The notes under the pieces were generated by a model, which did not search any database, was not told the origin of the DNA, and worked only from the letters and a program-made list of their open reading frames with translations. A stretch of 41,080 nucleotides of DNA from Clostridium sp. 26_22 (GTDB lineage: Bacteria; Bacillota; Clostridia; TANB77; CAG-508): NCBI GenBank assembly GCA_001916005.1, contig MNRP01000042.1:1-41080 (forward strand). The letters run 5' to 3'. Made by a program: the position numbers and the translations under genes. Below, in pieces: positions 17,275 through 26,381 of the stretch (within the stretch, counting starts at the first letter, position 1; every line of letters starts with the position of its first letter).

Positions 17275-19020
17275 TTATTGACTTTTATTAATTTTGTTAG
17301 GTTTTGGTATATTTCTTAAATATGGCATAGTAGAGCCTTCTTCAATTACCCATATAGTGTTAAAGTCCCAAGATGAAAATTCACTTTGTGTGAACATGTT
17401 TTGATAATTTTTAGCTGTACCATATGTACTTGTAGTAGATAATCCTGTTGTTTCAGGTACATAATAACAATTTGTTGCAGATATAGTTATAGCGGTATAT
17501 CCATCTTGTATTGCTTTTCCTAAAAGTCCAATATTTGTATCTGTTGATGTTATTTTTCCAGTACCATATAAATTTTTTAAAGTAATAAAAGTATCTGAAC
17601 CTGATTCTCTAGAGTATTTATATAAATATCCGGCAATTGTTCCAACATAATCGTTTCCTGTTATATCACTTGTTGTAAAGGAGTTTTCAATTATAAGATC
17701 ATATCTTTTATATTGATAATCTGTTCTACCATTTGCATATACATACCCATAGCCTAATATTCCACCTATATTATTTCCTTGAGATGTTAATTTTATTTCG
17801 GAATAAGAATTATTTATATGAATATAAAAATAATGATGAGAACCATATGCGTTACAATAAGCTGGGTCTATTCCAAATTCATCAATTTTTCCAACAATTC
17901 CTCCAATGTTATTTCCAGAGCAAATACTATTTCCAGTGGTATAATTATTTTCTATATATAAATTTTGTACTATATAGTCGTCTCGGATGTAAATACTATC
18001 ATATACATATAGATACCCTAATATACCCCCAACATTTGTTGTACCAGACAATTCAACATTAGCGTAATTGTTTGAAATATGTAAATCTGTATAACAATTA
18101 TAGTAATTAACATAACCACAAATTCCGCCAACATTGTTTGTTCCATGTACTGTAGCGTTAACAGTACAATTAGAGATTGAAGATAAAGAAGTACAAGTAC
18201 CAACTAGTCCACCAATGTTATTTTCAGCACCATTTATAATAATGTTATTAGCTTCAATATTGTCGATGGTTCCTTTTAAGTTTCCAACTAGAGCTCCAAT
18301 TGTATCTTTACCAGTTATATTAAAATTTTCTAATTTTATATTTTTTAATGTTGCACTAGAGTAACCAAATAATCCAAAATTAGATTCGGGAGTATTGTTG
18401 AAATTTAAATTACTAATTGTATGTCCGTCTCCATCTAAGGTTCCAACAAAAGGATTTTTTTCTGTTCCTATAGGAGTCCAATTTTCTATAGTTGATAAGT
18501 CTATATCTTTGCCAAGTCTGTAAAAAACAGTTTTTGAATCAATATTTAATAAGTTATAATCAGTATTTTGTATATTTATAAGTTCATCGGCAGTATTTAT
18601 TATAAATGGAAAATCAGCTGAACCAATTTCTGATATAGTAAATTTTTCTGTTTTTTCTTTATTTCCAATTTCTTTAACTACTATAGTTTCTTCGTTATTG
18701 ATACTGCAAGTATAGTCTAAAGCAATTTTATTTTTGGAATTTCCATATATTGTAGTACCATCTTTTTCTTTTATATATTCTATTCCGTTATTAGAATTTA
18801 TTTTTAATAAGATCTTTAAATTATCACTATTTGTATTGTCGTATATTTTGTATGATAATAAATTAGATTCGTTTTCTGATTTCACATTATTATTTTTTGA
18901 ATTTTCAATAATATTAGTAATGGTTGGTGAAAAATAATAAATAAAGATAAAAAGTAAAACTAATATTAGTAAAAAAATAAAATTAATAAATTTTGTTGAT
19001 TTCAAATTAAATTTTTTCAT
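17275..19020 (-). CDS. GLUG-repeat surface protein
   Basis: 581 residues. An N-terminal membrane helix (FINFIFLLILVLLFIFIYYF, about 12-31) anchors it; an Ig-like stretch follows (about 45-130). Then comes PFIINTADELINIQ and DLSTIENWTPIGTEKNPFVG, with the TLDGDGHTISNL phrase typical of GLUG/beta-helix proteins. From about residue 215 on there are repeated G-L-x-G or G-G-I-x-G-Y turns (NIGGLVGTC, NVGGICGY, NVGGILGYLY, NIGGIVGKI, NIGGILGYGY, YVGTIAGYLY), about 30-50 residues apart: a right-handed beta-helix adhesin-like stalk. No sorting motif. Tyrosine- and asparagine-rich repeats give local codon monotony. Probably exposed at the cell surface; the ligand is unknown. Confidence 0.75.
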   Translation of the reverse strand: MKKFNLKSTKFINFIFLLILVLLFIFIYYFSPTITNIIENSKNNNVKSENESNLLSYKIYDNTNSDNLKILLKINSNNGIEYIKEKDGTTIYGNSKNKIALDYTCSINNEETIVVKEIGNKEKTEKFTISEIGSADFPFIINTADELINIQNTDYNLLNIDSKTVFYRLGKDIDLSTIENWTPIGTEKNPFVGTLDGDGHTISNLNFNNTPESNFGLFGYSSATLKNIKLENFNITGKDTIGALVGNLKGTIDNIEANNIIINGAENNIGGLVGTCTSLSSISNCTVNATVHGTNNVGGICGYVNYYNCYTDLHISNNYANVELSGTTNVGGILGYLYVYDSIYIRDDYIVQNLYIENNYTTGNSICSGNNIGGIVGKIDEFGIDPAYCNAYGSHHYFYIHINNSYSEIKLTSQGNNIGGILGYGYVYANGRTDYQYKRYDLIIENSFTTSDITGNDYVGTIAGYLYKYSRESGSDTFITLKNLYGTGKITSTDTNIGLLGKAIQDGYTAITISATNCYYVPETTGLSTTSTYGTAKNYQNMFTQSEFSSWDFNTIWVIEEGSTMPYLRNIPKPNKINKSQ

Positions 19021-19367
19021 TTTATTCCTTTCTTTTATCTTGTGTATAAGATAATAAATATTATATATAAAATTATATCAAATAGATGTATTCATTTCAA
19101 TAATTTTAAAATAAATTTGCAGTAAAATTATTTCATTGTTATAAAAATGTAAATTAATGTCAAGTACAGAAGATACAACTTATGAAAACTATTTGGAATA
19201 ATTTTTTTTAGTATAGTTGTAGATGAAATTATATTTGTTAAAAGAGTTTTTAAGTAAAATACAACAAATGATATTTTTACTTAAAATATTTTATATAAAC
19301 TATTGAAAAATACCTATAAAACAGATATAATAATAAAAACGAAAGAAAAAGGGAGAACAAAATACTA
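19021..19367. promoter_or_regulatory. 347-base divergent intergenic region with promoter for the S1 gene
   Basis: TTGAAA at 19303-19308, 17 bases, TATAAT at 19326-19331 serves the S1 gene. Upstream of it, TTTTAAGTAAAA and TTTTACTTAAAA (19249-19290) form an inverted repeat that could be an operator or a hairpin outside the transcript. A Shine-Dalgarno for the GLUG gene (AAAGGA) lies just beside 19021. The rest is plain AT-rich sequence. Confidence 0.55.
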
Positions 19368-19859
19368 ATGAAACAATCAAATTTTATAGAAAACTTACAA
19401 GTTGGAGCAAATGTAAAAGGGATTGTAAAAAATATAAAGCCATATGGAGCTTTTATTGATATTGGTGATGGAGTAGTTGGATTAGTACACATAGAAGACT
19501 TATCTGTTGCTAGGATAAAGACACCATATGAAAGAGTAAAAATAGGACAAGAGATAAATACAAAGGTAAAAGATATAGATAAACAAAGCGGAAAAATCAA
19601 TTTATCATATAAAGATACACTAGGAACCTGGGAAGAAAATGCAGATAAATTTAAAAAAGGTATGCATGTTAATGGAATTGTAAGAGAAACAGAAAAAAAT
19701 AAAAACGGCATATTTATTGAATTATTACCAAACTTAGTTGGAATGGCAGAATATAAAGATGGTTTAGAATATGGGCAAAATATAGATGTTATGATAAAGA
19801 AAATTGATTATGATAAAAAAAAGGTAAAATTAGCTTATTATAAATTTAAGGGGGAATAA
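19368..19859 (+). CDS. Protein with two S1 RNA-binding domains
   Basis: 163 residues made almost wholly of two S1 OB folds: residues 10-82 (GANVKGIVKNIKPYGAFIDI, VVGLVHIEDLS, GKINLSYK) and 98-162 (GMHVNGIVRETEKN, GIFIELLPNLVGMAEY, KKVKLAYYKF). The first is a standard S1 domain as in RpsA or YugI; the second is more divergent. Such small proteins bind RNA or ribosomes. It starts with ATG about 12 bases after GGGAG and ends 3 bases before the next gene, so the two are coupled. No close named relative can be given. Confidence 0.8.
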   Translation: MKQSNFIENLQVGANVKGIVKNIKPYGAFIDIGDGVVGLVHIEDLSVARIKTPYERVKIGQEINTKVKDIDKQSGKINLSYKDTLGTWEENADKFKKGMHVNGIVRETEKNKNGIFIELLPNLVGMAEYKDGLEYGQNIDVMIKKIDYDKKKVKLAYYKFKGE

Positions 19860-19862
19860 TAA

Positions 19863-20795
19863 ATGGTAGAAGATAATCAAATAAAAGCACAAGTGTCACC
19901 ATTTGCAATAAGAGAGGGAGAAATAAAAACATTTGATGGAAAAGATGGATATGTATCAATGAATCAAATTGTACACAAAATAAATATAGGACATATTACA
20001 GATATTCATTTTGAAATTTTAGATTTAGTAAATGAATTTGAATTTATTACATCAAGACAACTATTTCAAATGCTACAAATAAAAGGAATAGATCCTAAGT
20101 CACAAGATAAATTAAATAATAAATTAGATGCTCTAGTAAAATCAAAAATATTAACTAGATACTACTTTACATCTGATGAAGGAAAAGGAATATATAGAAT
20201 TTATTGCTTAGAAAAAATGGGTAAATATCTATTAACTTCTAAAGAAATAGATTGTAAATGGCAACCATCAGATAATACAAAACCAGTTCCAATGATTAAA
20301 AAGAGATTAGCTGGAAACCAAGTGTTATTAGCATATTTGAGAAAAGTAAAAGCATTTGATAGTTATATAGTAAAACCAGCTTTAACTGCAAAAACAGTTG
20401 GAAAAGTATTTAAAGCAACAGGTGGAGCTGTTAAATTAACAAAAAATGGAAAATCAATACAATTCTTATTTGAAGTATTTAGAAGAGAAAACGATTGGCA
20501 AAAAAAATTAGTTGAAAAAATGAATTTATACAAAGATTTCTATGAAAACTTTGTACCAGGAGATTCAGGATTTGCTGGAATTCCACAATTAATATTTGTA
20601 TGTGAAGATGAAAAACATATGGCAGAATGTTTTAAAGAAATAATAACAAATAAAGTAGAAATTCCACAAATTAAAATGTTATTTACAACAGATTTAAGAC
20701 AAAATGAACAAACATTATCTAATACTTTAGTTGAATTCAAATTAGTTGATGGAAAATATAAAATGGAAAATGTTGAATTAAAATTAATTGGTTAA
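19863..20795 (+). CDS. Winged-helix protein resembling the replication-relaxation family
   Basis: 310 residues. Residues about 40-125 form a winged helix (FEILDLVNEFEFITSRQLFQML ... LVKSKILTRYYF ... IYCLEKMGKYLL), followed by an alpha/beta part (about 150-305) with a FLFEVFRRENDW strand and a conserved-looking FVPGDSGFAGIPQLIFVCEDEKH. This order matches replication-relaxation/MobF-type proteins from mobile elements, but no other mobile-element gene is adjacent, and the gene is coupled to an S1 protein. It may be a DNA-binding regulator. Function open; the winged helix is the firmest part. Confidence 0.5.
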   Translation: MVEDNQIKAQVSPFAIREGEIKTFDGKDGYVSMNQIVHKINIGHITDIHFEILDLVNEFEFITSRQLFQMLQIKGIDPKSQDKLNNKLDALVKSKILTRYYFTSDEGKGIYRIYCLEKMGKYLLTSKEIDCKWQPSDNTKPVPMIKKRLAGNQVLLAYLRKVKAFDSYIVKPALTAKTVGKVFKATGGAVKLTKNGKSIQFLFEVFRRENDWQKKLVEKMNLYKDFYENFVPGDSGFAGIPQLIFVCEDEKHMAECFKEIITNKVEIPQIKMLFTTDLRQNEQTLSNTLVEFKLVDGKYKMENVELKLIG

Positions 20796-20803
20796 TATGT
20801 AAT

Positions 20804-20838
20804 AAAAAAATTCTAGGAAATTCCTAGAATTTTTTTTG
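20804..20838. terminator. Bidirectional terminator between convergent genes
   Basis: 15-bp near-perfect arms (AAAAAAATTCTAGGA / TCCTAGAATTTTTTT) around a 3-base loop; T-runs on both strands. The plus-strand winged-helix gene and minus-strand pflA both end here (pflA's stop lies within it). Confidence 0.85.
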
Positions 20839-21544
20839 CTCTTTTTACATCATCATCATTTGCGACTCTTACATTATCTAATTCATATTTAAGTCCAAGC
20901 TCTTTCCACTTGTATTTACCCATATCATGATATGGTAGGATTTCTATTTTATCAACATTTTCTAAACCAGAGATAAAATCTTTCAATTTTAATAAATCAC
21001 TTTCATCATCAGTATAACCAGGAATAAGCACTTGTCTAATCCACATATGAATTCCATTATCACTTAAATATTTAGCAAAAGCTAATTCTTTTTCATTAGA
21101 AAATCCTACTAAATTTTTAGATTTAATCGGATCAATATGTTTAATATCCAAAAGTACCAAATCTGTTAATGATAATAAAGTCTTTATATCTTCAGTAATT
21201 GCAACCATACCAGATGTATCAATACAAGTATGAATATTTTCTGCTTTTAATTTCTTAAATAATTCTATTAAAAATTTAACTTGTAGTAGAGGTTCTCCAC
21301 CAGTCACTGTAACACCGCCATTAGGGTAGATGTAATTTTTATAGCGTAATATTTTATTAAAAATATCATCTAAAGATTCATAATTTCCACAATTTATGTC
21401 CCAAGTATCTCGGTTGTGGCAATATTTACATTTTAGGTGACACCCCTGGAGAAAGATAACAAATCTTATTCCAGGGCCATCAACTGTACCAAATGATTCT
21501 ATTGAATGAACTTTAGCATAATATCTTAAATCTAATTTTTCCAT
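20813..21544 (-). CDS. pflA: Pyruvate formate-lyase activating enzyme
   Basis: 243-residue radical SAM enzyme. The CxxxCxxC iron-sulfur motif is Cys35-Cys39-Cys42 in GCHLKCKYCHNRDTWD. Also present: GTVDGPGIRFVIFLQG at the start, TGGEPLLQ (SAM binding) and DIKHIDP. It uses SAM to make the glycyl radical on PflB under anaerobic conditions. The gene lies 10 bases after pflB on the same strand, the usual order, so both are made from one transcript. Length is normal (about 240-250). Confidence 0.95.
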   Translation of the reverse strand: MEKLDLRYYAKVHSIESFGTVDGPGIRFVIFLQGCHLKCKYCHNRDTWDINCGNYESLDDIFNKILRYKNYIYPNGGVTVTGGEPLLQVKFLIELFKKLKAENIHTCIDTSGMVAITEDIKTLLSLTDLVLLDIKHIDPIKSKNLVGFSNEKELAFAKYLSDNGIHMWIRQVLIPGYTDDESDLLKLKDFISGLENVDKIEILPYHDMGKYKWKELGLKYELDNVRVANDDDVKRAKKILGIS

Positions 21545-21554
21545 AACTTACTCC

Positions 21555-23792
21555 TTAGATTTTTTCGTGAATTGTTCTGTTTATAACATCTAATTGTTGT
21601 TCTCTAGTTAATTTTGTAAAGTTTACAGCATAACCAGAAACACGAATTGTAAGTTGTGGGTATTTTTCAGGATGATCCATTGCGTCTAATAATAAACTTC
21701 TATCAAAAACATTTACATTGATGTGATGTCCTGTTTGTTTAAAGTAACCATCTAACATATTTACCATATTTGTAACTCTTTCATCTTCTGTTTTACCAAG
21801 AGTTCCAGGTGTTATTGAGAATGTGTAAGATATTCCATCTTCTGCTTGTTCAAATGGAAGTTTTGCAATAGAATTCATTACTGCTAAAGCTCCATTTGTA
21901 TCTCTACCATGTAATGGGTTAGCTCCAGGTCCAAATGGTGCACCTGCTCTTCTTCCATCTGGTGTATTACCTGTGTTTTTACCATAAACAACATTAGAGG
22001 TTATTGTTAATATTGATAATGTTTGTTTTGAATTTCTATAAGTTTGATGTTTTTGTAATTTTGTTAAAAATCTTTTAACAACGCATACAGCAATTTCATC
22101 TACTCTATCATCATCATTACCAAATTTAGGGAAGTCACCTTCTATTTCATAATCAACAGCTAAACCAGTTTTATCTCTAATAACTTTTACTTTAGCATAT
22201 TTTATTGCTGATAAAGAATCTGCAACAACAGATAGACCAGCAATTCCGCAAGCCATTGTTCTTAAAATTTCTCTATCATGTAAAGCCATTTCAATAGCTT
22301 CATATGAATATTTATCATGCATATAATGAATTGCATTTAATGCTTTTATATATATTTTTGCAACATAATCCATCATTTGGTCAAATTTTTCAATAACTTC
22401 ATCAAAGTCTAAGTATTCAGAAGTTATTGGAGCATACTTTGGTGTAATTTGTTTACCAGAAATTTCATCTCTACCACCATTTATTGCATATAATAAAGTT
22501 TTAGCTAAATTTGCTCTAGCACCAAAGAATTGCATTTGTTTTCCTATTTTCATTGGAGAAACACAACAAGCAATACCGTAATCATCTCCTAATGTTATTC
22601 TCATTAAATCATCATTTTCATATTGAATAGAAGATGTTTTGATAGATAAATCTGTTGTATATCTTTTAAATCCTTCTGGTAAATTATTTGACCATAAAAC
22701 TGTTAAGTTTGGTTCTGGTGCAGGACCTAAGTTTTCTAAAGAATGTAGAAGTCTAAATGAGTTCTTAGTTACTAAAGTTCTACCATCAATTCCCATTCCA
22801 CCGATACTTTCAGTTACCCAAACTGGGTCACCACTAAATAGTTCATTATATTCAGGAGTTCTTAAAAATCTAACTAATCTTAATTTCATAATAAAGTGGT
22901 CCATTATTTCTTGAGCTTCTTCTTCAGTTAATGTTCCATCTTCTAAATCTTTTTCTATATAAATATCTAAGAAAGTAGAAGTTCTACCTAAACTCATTGC
23001 AGCACCATTTTGGTCTTTTATAGCTCCTAAATAGCCAAAGTATAACCATTGAACAGCTTCTTTAGCATTTGAAGCAGGATTAGAGATATCAAAACCATAT
23101 TTTTGAGCCATTACTTTTAATTGTTCTAAAGCATCAATTTGTTCTTTTATTTCTTCTCTTTCACGGATTATTTCTTGTGTAAATTCATCAGTGTCTAATA
23201 TTTCTAGTTCTTCTTTCTTTTCTCCAATTAAAACATCAACACCGTATAAAGCTACTCTTCTGTAATCTCCTATAATTCTTCCACGACCATATCCATCAGG
23301 TAAACCAGTTATTAAATGGCTACTTCTAGCAGATCTTATATCTGGAGTATAAACACTAAATACTCCATCATTATGTGTTTTTCTAATTGTATGGAATATT
23401 TTATCTACTTCAGGGTCAACTTCTCTATCGTAAGCTTCACAAGATTTTTCTACTATACGTATTCCACCAAAAGGCATAATTGCTCTTTTTAAAGGTGCAT
23501 CTGTTTGAAGACCTACAATTTCTTCTAAATCTTTATCAATATAACCAGCTTCATGTGCTGATACAGTAGAAACAGTTTTAGTATCTATATCTAAAACGCC
23601 ACCTTTTGCTTCGTGTTCTTTTTTGTATAATTCTAAAACTTCATCCCATAGTTTTTTTGTTTTTTCTGTTGCAGGTTTTAAAAAGTCTGAATTTCCTTCA
23701 TATGGTGTGTAGTTTCTTTGAATGAAGTCTCTTACATTGATTTCGTGTTGCCAATCTCCACTTTCAAATTTTTCCCATTGTTTAAATTTCAT
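21555..23792 (-). CDS. pflB: Pyruvate formate-lyase (formate acetyltransferase)
   Basis: 745 residues. It splits pyruvate with CoA into acetyl-CoA and formate in anaerobic fermentation. Active-site motifs: GIACCVSPM (the paired catalytic cysteines) and RVSGYAV near the C-terminus, with radical glycine at residue 720. Other family blocks: GYGRGRIIGDYRR and RAGAPFGPGANPLHGRDTNG. Full length (family about 740-770). Strong AAGGAGG before the ATG. It marks a strictly or facultatively anaerobic fermenter. Upstream (23793-23940) a minus-strand TATAAT is visible about 30 bases before the ribosome site; the -35 is less clear. Confidence 0.97.
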   Translation of the reverse strand: MKFKQWEKFESGDWQHEINVRDFIQRNYTPYEGNSDFLKPATEKTKKLWDEVLELYKKEHEAKGGVLDIDTKTVSTVSAHEAGYIDKDLEEIVGLQTDAPLKRAIMPFGGIRIVEKSCEAYDREVDPEVDKIFHTIRKTHNDGVFSVYTPDIRSARSSHLITGLPDGYGRGRIIGDYRRVALYGVDVLIGEKKEELEILDTDEFTQEIIREREEIKEQIDALEQLKVMAQKYGFDISNPASNAKEAVQWLYFGYLGAIKDQNGAAMSLGRTSTFLDIYIEKDLEDGTLTEEEAQEIMDHFIMKLRLVRFLRTPEYNELFSGDPVWVTESIGGMGIDGRTLVTKNSFRLLHSLENLGPAPEPNLTVLWSNNLPEGFKRYTTDLSIKTSSIQYENDDLMRITLGDDYGIACCVSPMKIGKQMQFFGARANLAKTLLYAINGGRDEISGKQITPKYAPITSEYLDFDEVIEKFDQMMDYVAKIYIKALNAIHYMHDKYSYEAIEMALHDREILRTMACGIAGLSVVADSLSAIKYAKVKVIRDKTGLAVDYEIEGDFPKFGNDDDRVDEIAVCVVKRFLTKLQKHQTYRNSKQTLSILTITSNVVYGKNTGNTPDGRRAGAPFGPGANPLHGRDTNGALAVMNSIAKLPFEQAEDGISYTFSITPGTLGKTEDERVTNMVNMLDGYFKQTGHHINVNVFDRSLLLDAMDHPEKYPQLTIRVSGYAVNFTKLTREQQLDVINRTIHEKI

Positions 23793-23940
23793 AATTAACC
23801 TCCTTATTATATTTATTATTTACTTTTTAATCTATATTATAATAACATATGAGAAATTTATTAACAATAGAAAAAAGATTACATTTGTGTTACAAAATTA
23901 TGAATTACTAATTTTTAGTTTATACTATTGGAAAAAGTAT

Positions 23941-23995
23941 AAAAAATGTGAAACAAAATAAGTATTTTGGGTTTATTTTGTTTCACATTTTTTAG
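23941..23995 (-). terminator. Strong terminator after the XRE regulator
   Basis: A 20-bp perfect stem, 23941-23960 with 23974-23993 (AAAAAATGTGAAACAAAATA arm), 13-base loop. It separates the regulator from pflB downstream. Confidence 0.85.
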
Positions 23996-23998
23996 TAA

Positions 23999-24385
23999 TT
24001 ATTTTAATTTAGCTTGTTTCTTAAAATTCTCCTCTAACTGTAACTTTATCAAATCATTAGTTAAACGATTAATGACCTTTCTATTATAATCATTTAATTG
24101 AGAATAATTTTCCAAAAACTTGCTATCAATCAAATCCATATATTCGCAAGAATCAGAATCAATAAAATCACTAAACAAAAAATCAGTTGAAATATTTAAA
24201 GCTTTACAAAGACTAACGATTGTATTTGCACTTCCAAAGGCTATACCACGTTCTAATTGACTAATATATCTAGGAGAAAGTGACAATTTTTCTGCAAGAG
24301 TTTCTTGAGTATAATTTGTTTTAGACCTAGCTAATTTAATTTTCTTACCAATACTTTTTCTTAATCTTTTTTCATTATCGTTCAT
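23999..24385 (-). CDS. XRE-family helix-turn-helix regulator
   Basis: 128 residues from the ATG at 24385, 5 bases after GGAGG; a TTG four codons earlier lies before that site. Residues about 10-70 form a Cro/CI-type HTH: IGKKIKLARSKTNYTQETLA, EKLSLSPRYISQLERGIA. The rest is helical and may dimerise. Target unknown. It lies upstream of pflB and divergent from mraZ, separated from pflB by a strong terminator, so it may regulate itself or a neighbour. Confidence 0.85.
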   Translation of the reverse strand: MNDNEKRLRKSIGKKIKLARSKTNYTQETLAEKLSLSPRYISQLERGIAFGSANTIVSLCKALNISTDFLFSDFIDSDSCEYMDLIDSKFLENYSQLNDYNRKVINRLTNDLIKLQLEENFKKQAKLK

Positions 24386-24664
24386 ATAGACCTCCAATAC
24401 TTTTATTTTCTAAGGAAAGTATAGCAATGAACAATTAAAAAAAGAATGAATTATTAGTGCGACAAAATTCAAAAAGTAAAACTGATAGTATTACATAGTG
24501 CCATAAATAAAACTCAAAGAGTCAATTGAAAATAAAAAATTTTTAGAAAAATGTGAAAAAATTTTAGAAAAACTATTGCAAAATTAAAAAAGTTATATTA
24601 CAATTTAGTTGAAGTGGAGAAAAGTGGTACAAAGTGGTAGAAAAGTGAAAAGAGGTGAAGACCA
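24386..24664. promoter_or_regulatory. mraZ promoter and MraZ operator
   Basis: TTGCAA at 24576-24581, 17 bases, TACAAT at 24599-24604, with a start near 24611. From there four tandem 10-base boxes of AAAGTGGNNN type follow: 24611, 24621, 24631 and (shifted one base, GTG only) 24642. Such direct repeats are the known binding pattern of MraZ, so this is the site of autorepression of the division and cell-wall cluster. The rest of the gap is AT-rich with nothing else visible. Confidence 0.8.
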
Positions 24665-25090
24665 TTGCTAATGGGTGAATATGAGCATTCTCTAGATGCT
24701 AAAGGTAGATTAATAATGCCAGCCAAATTAAGACAAGACATCGGAGACAAGTTCGTCATAACAAAAGGTTTAGACGGATGTTTATTTGCTTTTTCACAAG
24801 AAGAATGGTTAAACTTTGAAACAAAACTAAAATCACTTCCACTATCTGACAGAAATGCAAGAAATTTCGTAAGATTTTTCCTATCAGGAGCAACAGAATG
24901 TGAAATAGATAAACAAGGAAGATTTTTAATTCCTAATAATCTAAGAGTAGCAGCACAATTAGAAAAAGAAGCAGTAATAATCGGAGTTGGAACTAGACTA
25001 GAAATTTGGAATAAACAAAACTGGGAAAAATGCGATGAAAATATTTCAGTTGATGAAATCGCTGAAAATATGACAATGCTTGGTATATAA
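24665..25090 (+). CDS. mraZ: Transcriptional regulator MraZ
   Basis: 141 residues, two copies of the SpoVT/AbrB-like fold: GEYEHSLDAKGRLIMPAKLR (first) and TECEIDKQGRFLIPNNLRVAAQL (second), with the DxKGR and DxQGR loops that contact DNA. It binds the GTGG repeats just upstream and represses the mra cluster. TTG start at 24665, 7 bases after GAGGTG; MLMGEYEH matches the usual MFMGEYQH start, so the TTG is preferred to the ATG two codons later. First gene of the cluster. Confidence 0.95.
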   Translation: MLMGEYEHSLDAKGRLIMPAKLRQDIGDKFVITKGLDGCLFAFSQEEWLNFETKLKSLPLSDRNARNFVRFFLSGATECEIDKQGRFLIPNNLRVAAQLEKEAVIIGVGTRLEIWNKQNWEKCDENISVDEIAENMTMLGI

Positions 25091-25091
25091 C

Positions 25092-25335
25092 TTGCAAAAG
25101 TTTATATAAATCGCAAAAGATAAAAATACAAAAGATTATTACTGAAGATAAAAATATAATTCACAAAAGATAAAGTTACTAAAGAAAATTTTACAAAAGA
25201 TAACTAAACTAAAGATAATATAACAAAAGAAAATTGTACAAAAGTTAAAAATAAAAAATACAAAAGAAGACTAACAAAAGATAAAATTACAAAAGAAGAT
25301 TTTACAAAAGGATTATAAAATACCAAAAGATAAAT
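25092..25335. repeat. Degenerate 15-bp repeat array between mraZ and rsmH
   Basis: About fifteen copies of ACAAAAGATAA-like units with a period near 15 bases (25112, 25127, 25162, 25192, 25222, 25237, 25259, 25273, 25288, 25303, 25323 and weaker ones). Almost free of C and G apart from the repeated CAAAAG. No open frame runs through it. It fills most of the 317-base gap before rsmH. Confidence 0.75.
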
Positions 25336-25348
25336 ACATAAAACTAAA

Positions 25349-25373
25349 ACAGCTGGTACAAAATGCCAGCTGT
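25349..25373 (+). promoter_or_regulatory. Hairpin in the rsmH leader
   Basis: ACAGCTGG pairs with CCAGCTGT over a 9-base loop, 34 bases before rsmH. No real T-run follows, so it is more likely an RNA-stability or processing element than a terminator. Confidence 0.5.
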
Positions 25374-25407
25374 ATTTGATTAATTTGTAATTTTAAGAGG
25401 TGGAAAA

Positions 25408-26340
25408 TTGGAATTTAAACATAAACCAGTAATGCTTAGTGAATGTATCAAAGGTCTAAATATAAAACCAGATGGAATATATGTTGATGGTACTTTAGGT
25501 GGAGCTGGACATAGTAAAGAAATAGCAAAAAGACTATCAAAAGATGGATTACTTATTGGAATAGATAGAGATGATGATGCATTAAAAGCAGCAAAAGAAA
25601 ACTTAAAAGAATTCCAAAATGTAAAATTTGTAAAAGACAATCATGATAATATAAAACAAATACTAGAAGATTTAGAAATTGAAAAAGTGGATGGAATCTT
25701 ACTAGATTTAGGTGTTTCTTCTTATCAATTAGATGAAAGAAATAGAGGCTTTAGTTATTTAGGTGAAAATGAACTAGACATGAGAATGGACAAGACACAA
25801 GAACTAACAGCACAAAAGGTTGTAAATACTTATTCAGAAGAAAAACTTGCAAATATTATTTATGAGTATGGGGAAGAAAGATTTTCAAGACAAATTGCAA
25901 AAAATATTTGCGAAGAAAGAAAACAAAAAGAGATAGTAACTACTAAACAATTAGTAGAAATTATAGAAAAATCAATACCAAGGTCAAAACAAAATGATGG
26001 TCATCCAGCAAAAAGAACATTTCAAGCAATAAGAATAGAAGTAAATGATGAAATAAAACCATTATATAATACAATAAAAAATTGTATAGAGTGTTTAAAT
26101 GATAATGGTAGATTATGTGTTATTACTTTCCATTCTTTAGAAGATAGGGCAGTAAAAAATGCAATGAATGATGCAAAAGGAAAATGTACATGTCCAAGTG
26201 ATTTACCATATTGTGTATGTGGTGCAAAATCATTAGGAAAAATAATAACAAGAAAACCAATAGTAGCAACAGAAGAAGAATTAGAACAAAATTCAAGAAG
26301 CAAAAGTGCAAAACTAAGAATTTTTGAAAGAGTATACTAG
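25408..26340 (+). CDS. rsmH: 16S rRNA (cytosine-1402-N4)-methyltransferase
   Basis: 310 residues. SAM-binding motif YVDGTLGGAGHSKEIAKRL near residue 30, followed by GIDRDDDAL. Also GILLDLGVSSYQLDERNRGFSY, the family signature, and VITFHSLEDRAVKNAM. It methylates C1402 in the P-site region of 16S rRNA. TTG start, 6 bases after AAGAGGTGG. Standard second gene of mra clusters. Confidence 0.96.
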   Translation: MEFKHKPVMLSECIKGLNIKPDGIYVDGTLGGAGHSKEIAKRLSKDGLLIGIDRDDDALKAAKENLKEFQNVKFVKDNHDNIKQILEDLEIEKVDGILLDLGVSSYQLDERNRGFSYLGENELDMRMDKTQELTAQKVVNTYSEEKLANIIYEYGEERFSRQIAKNICEERKQKEIVTTKQLVEIIEKSIPRSKQNDGHPAKRTFQAIRIEVNDEIKPLYNTIKNCIECLNDNGRLCVITFHSLEDRAVKNAMNDAKGKCTCPSDLPYCVCGAKSLGKIITRKPIVATEEELEQNSRSKSAKLRIFERVY

Positions 26341-26381
26341 AAAAAAATACGAAAAGAAGAGAAAAGAGGTGAGAAAAACTT

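Noticed and set aside
17733..18364. Plus-strand open frames opposite the GLUG gene
   Set aside because: They are open only because the repetitive minus-strand gene lacks certain codons; no ribosome sites and no recognisable domains.
23793..23940. Rex-type redox operator in front of pflB
   Set aside because: A TTGTTAA half-site is present (minus strand, near 23861-23867), but the second half does not match TTAACAA well.
25092..25335. CRISPR array
   Set aside because: Units are 11-15 bases and degenerate, with no unique spacers of constant length and no cas genes.
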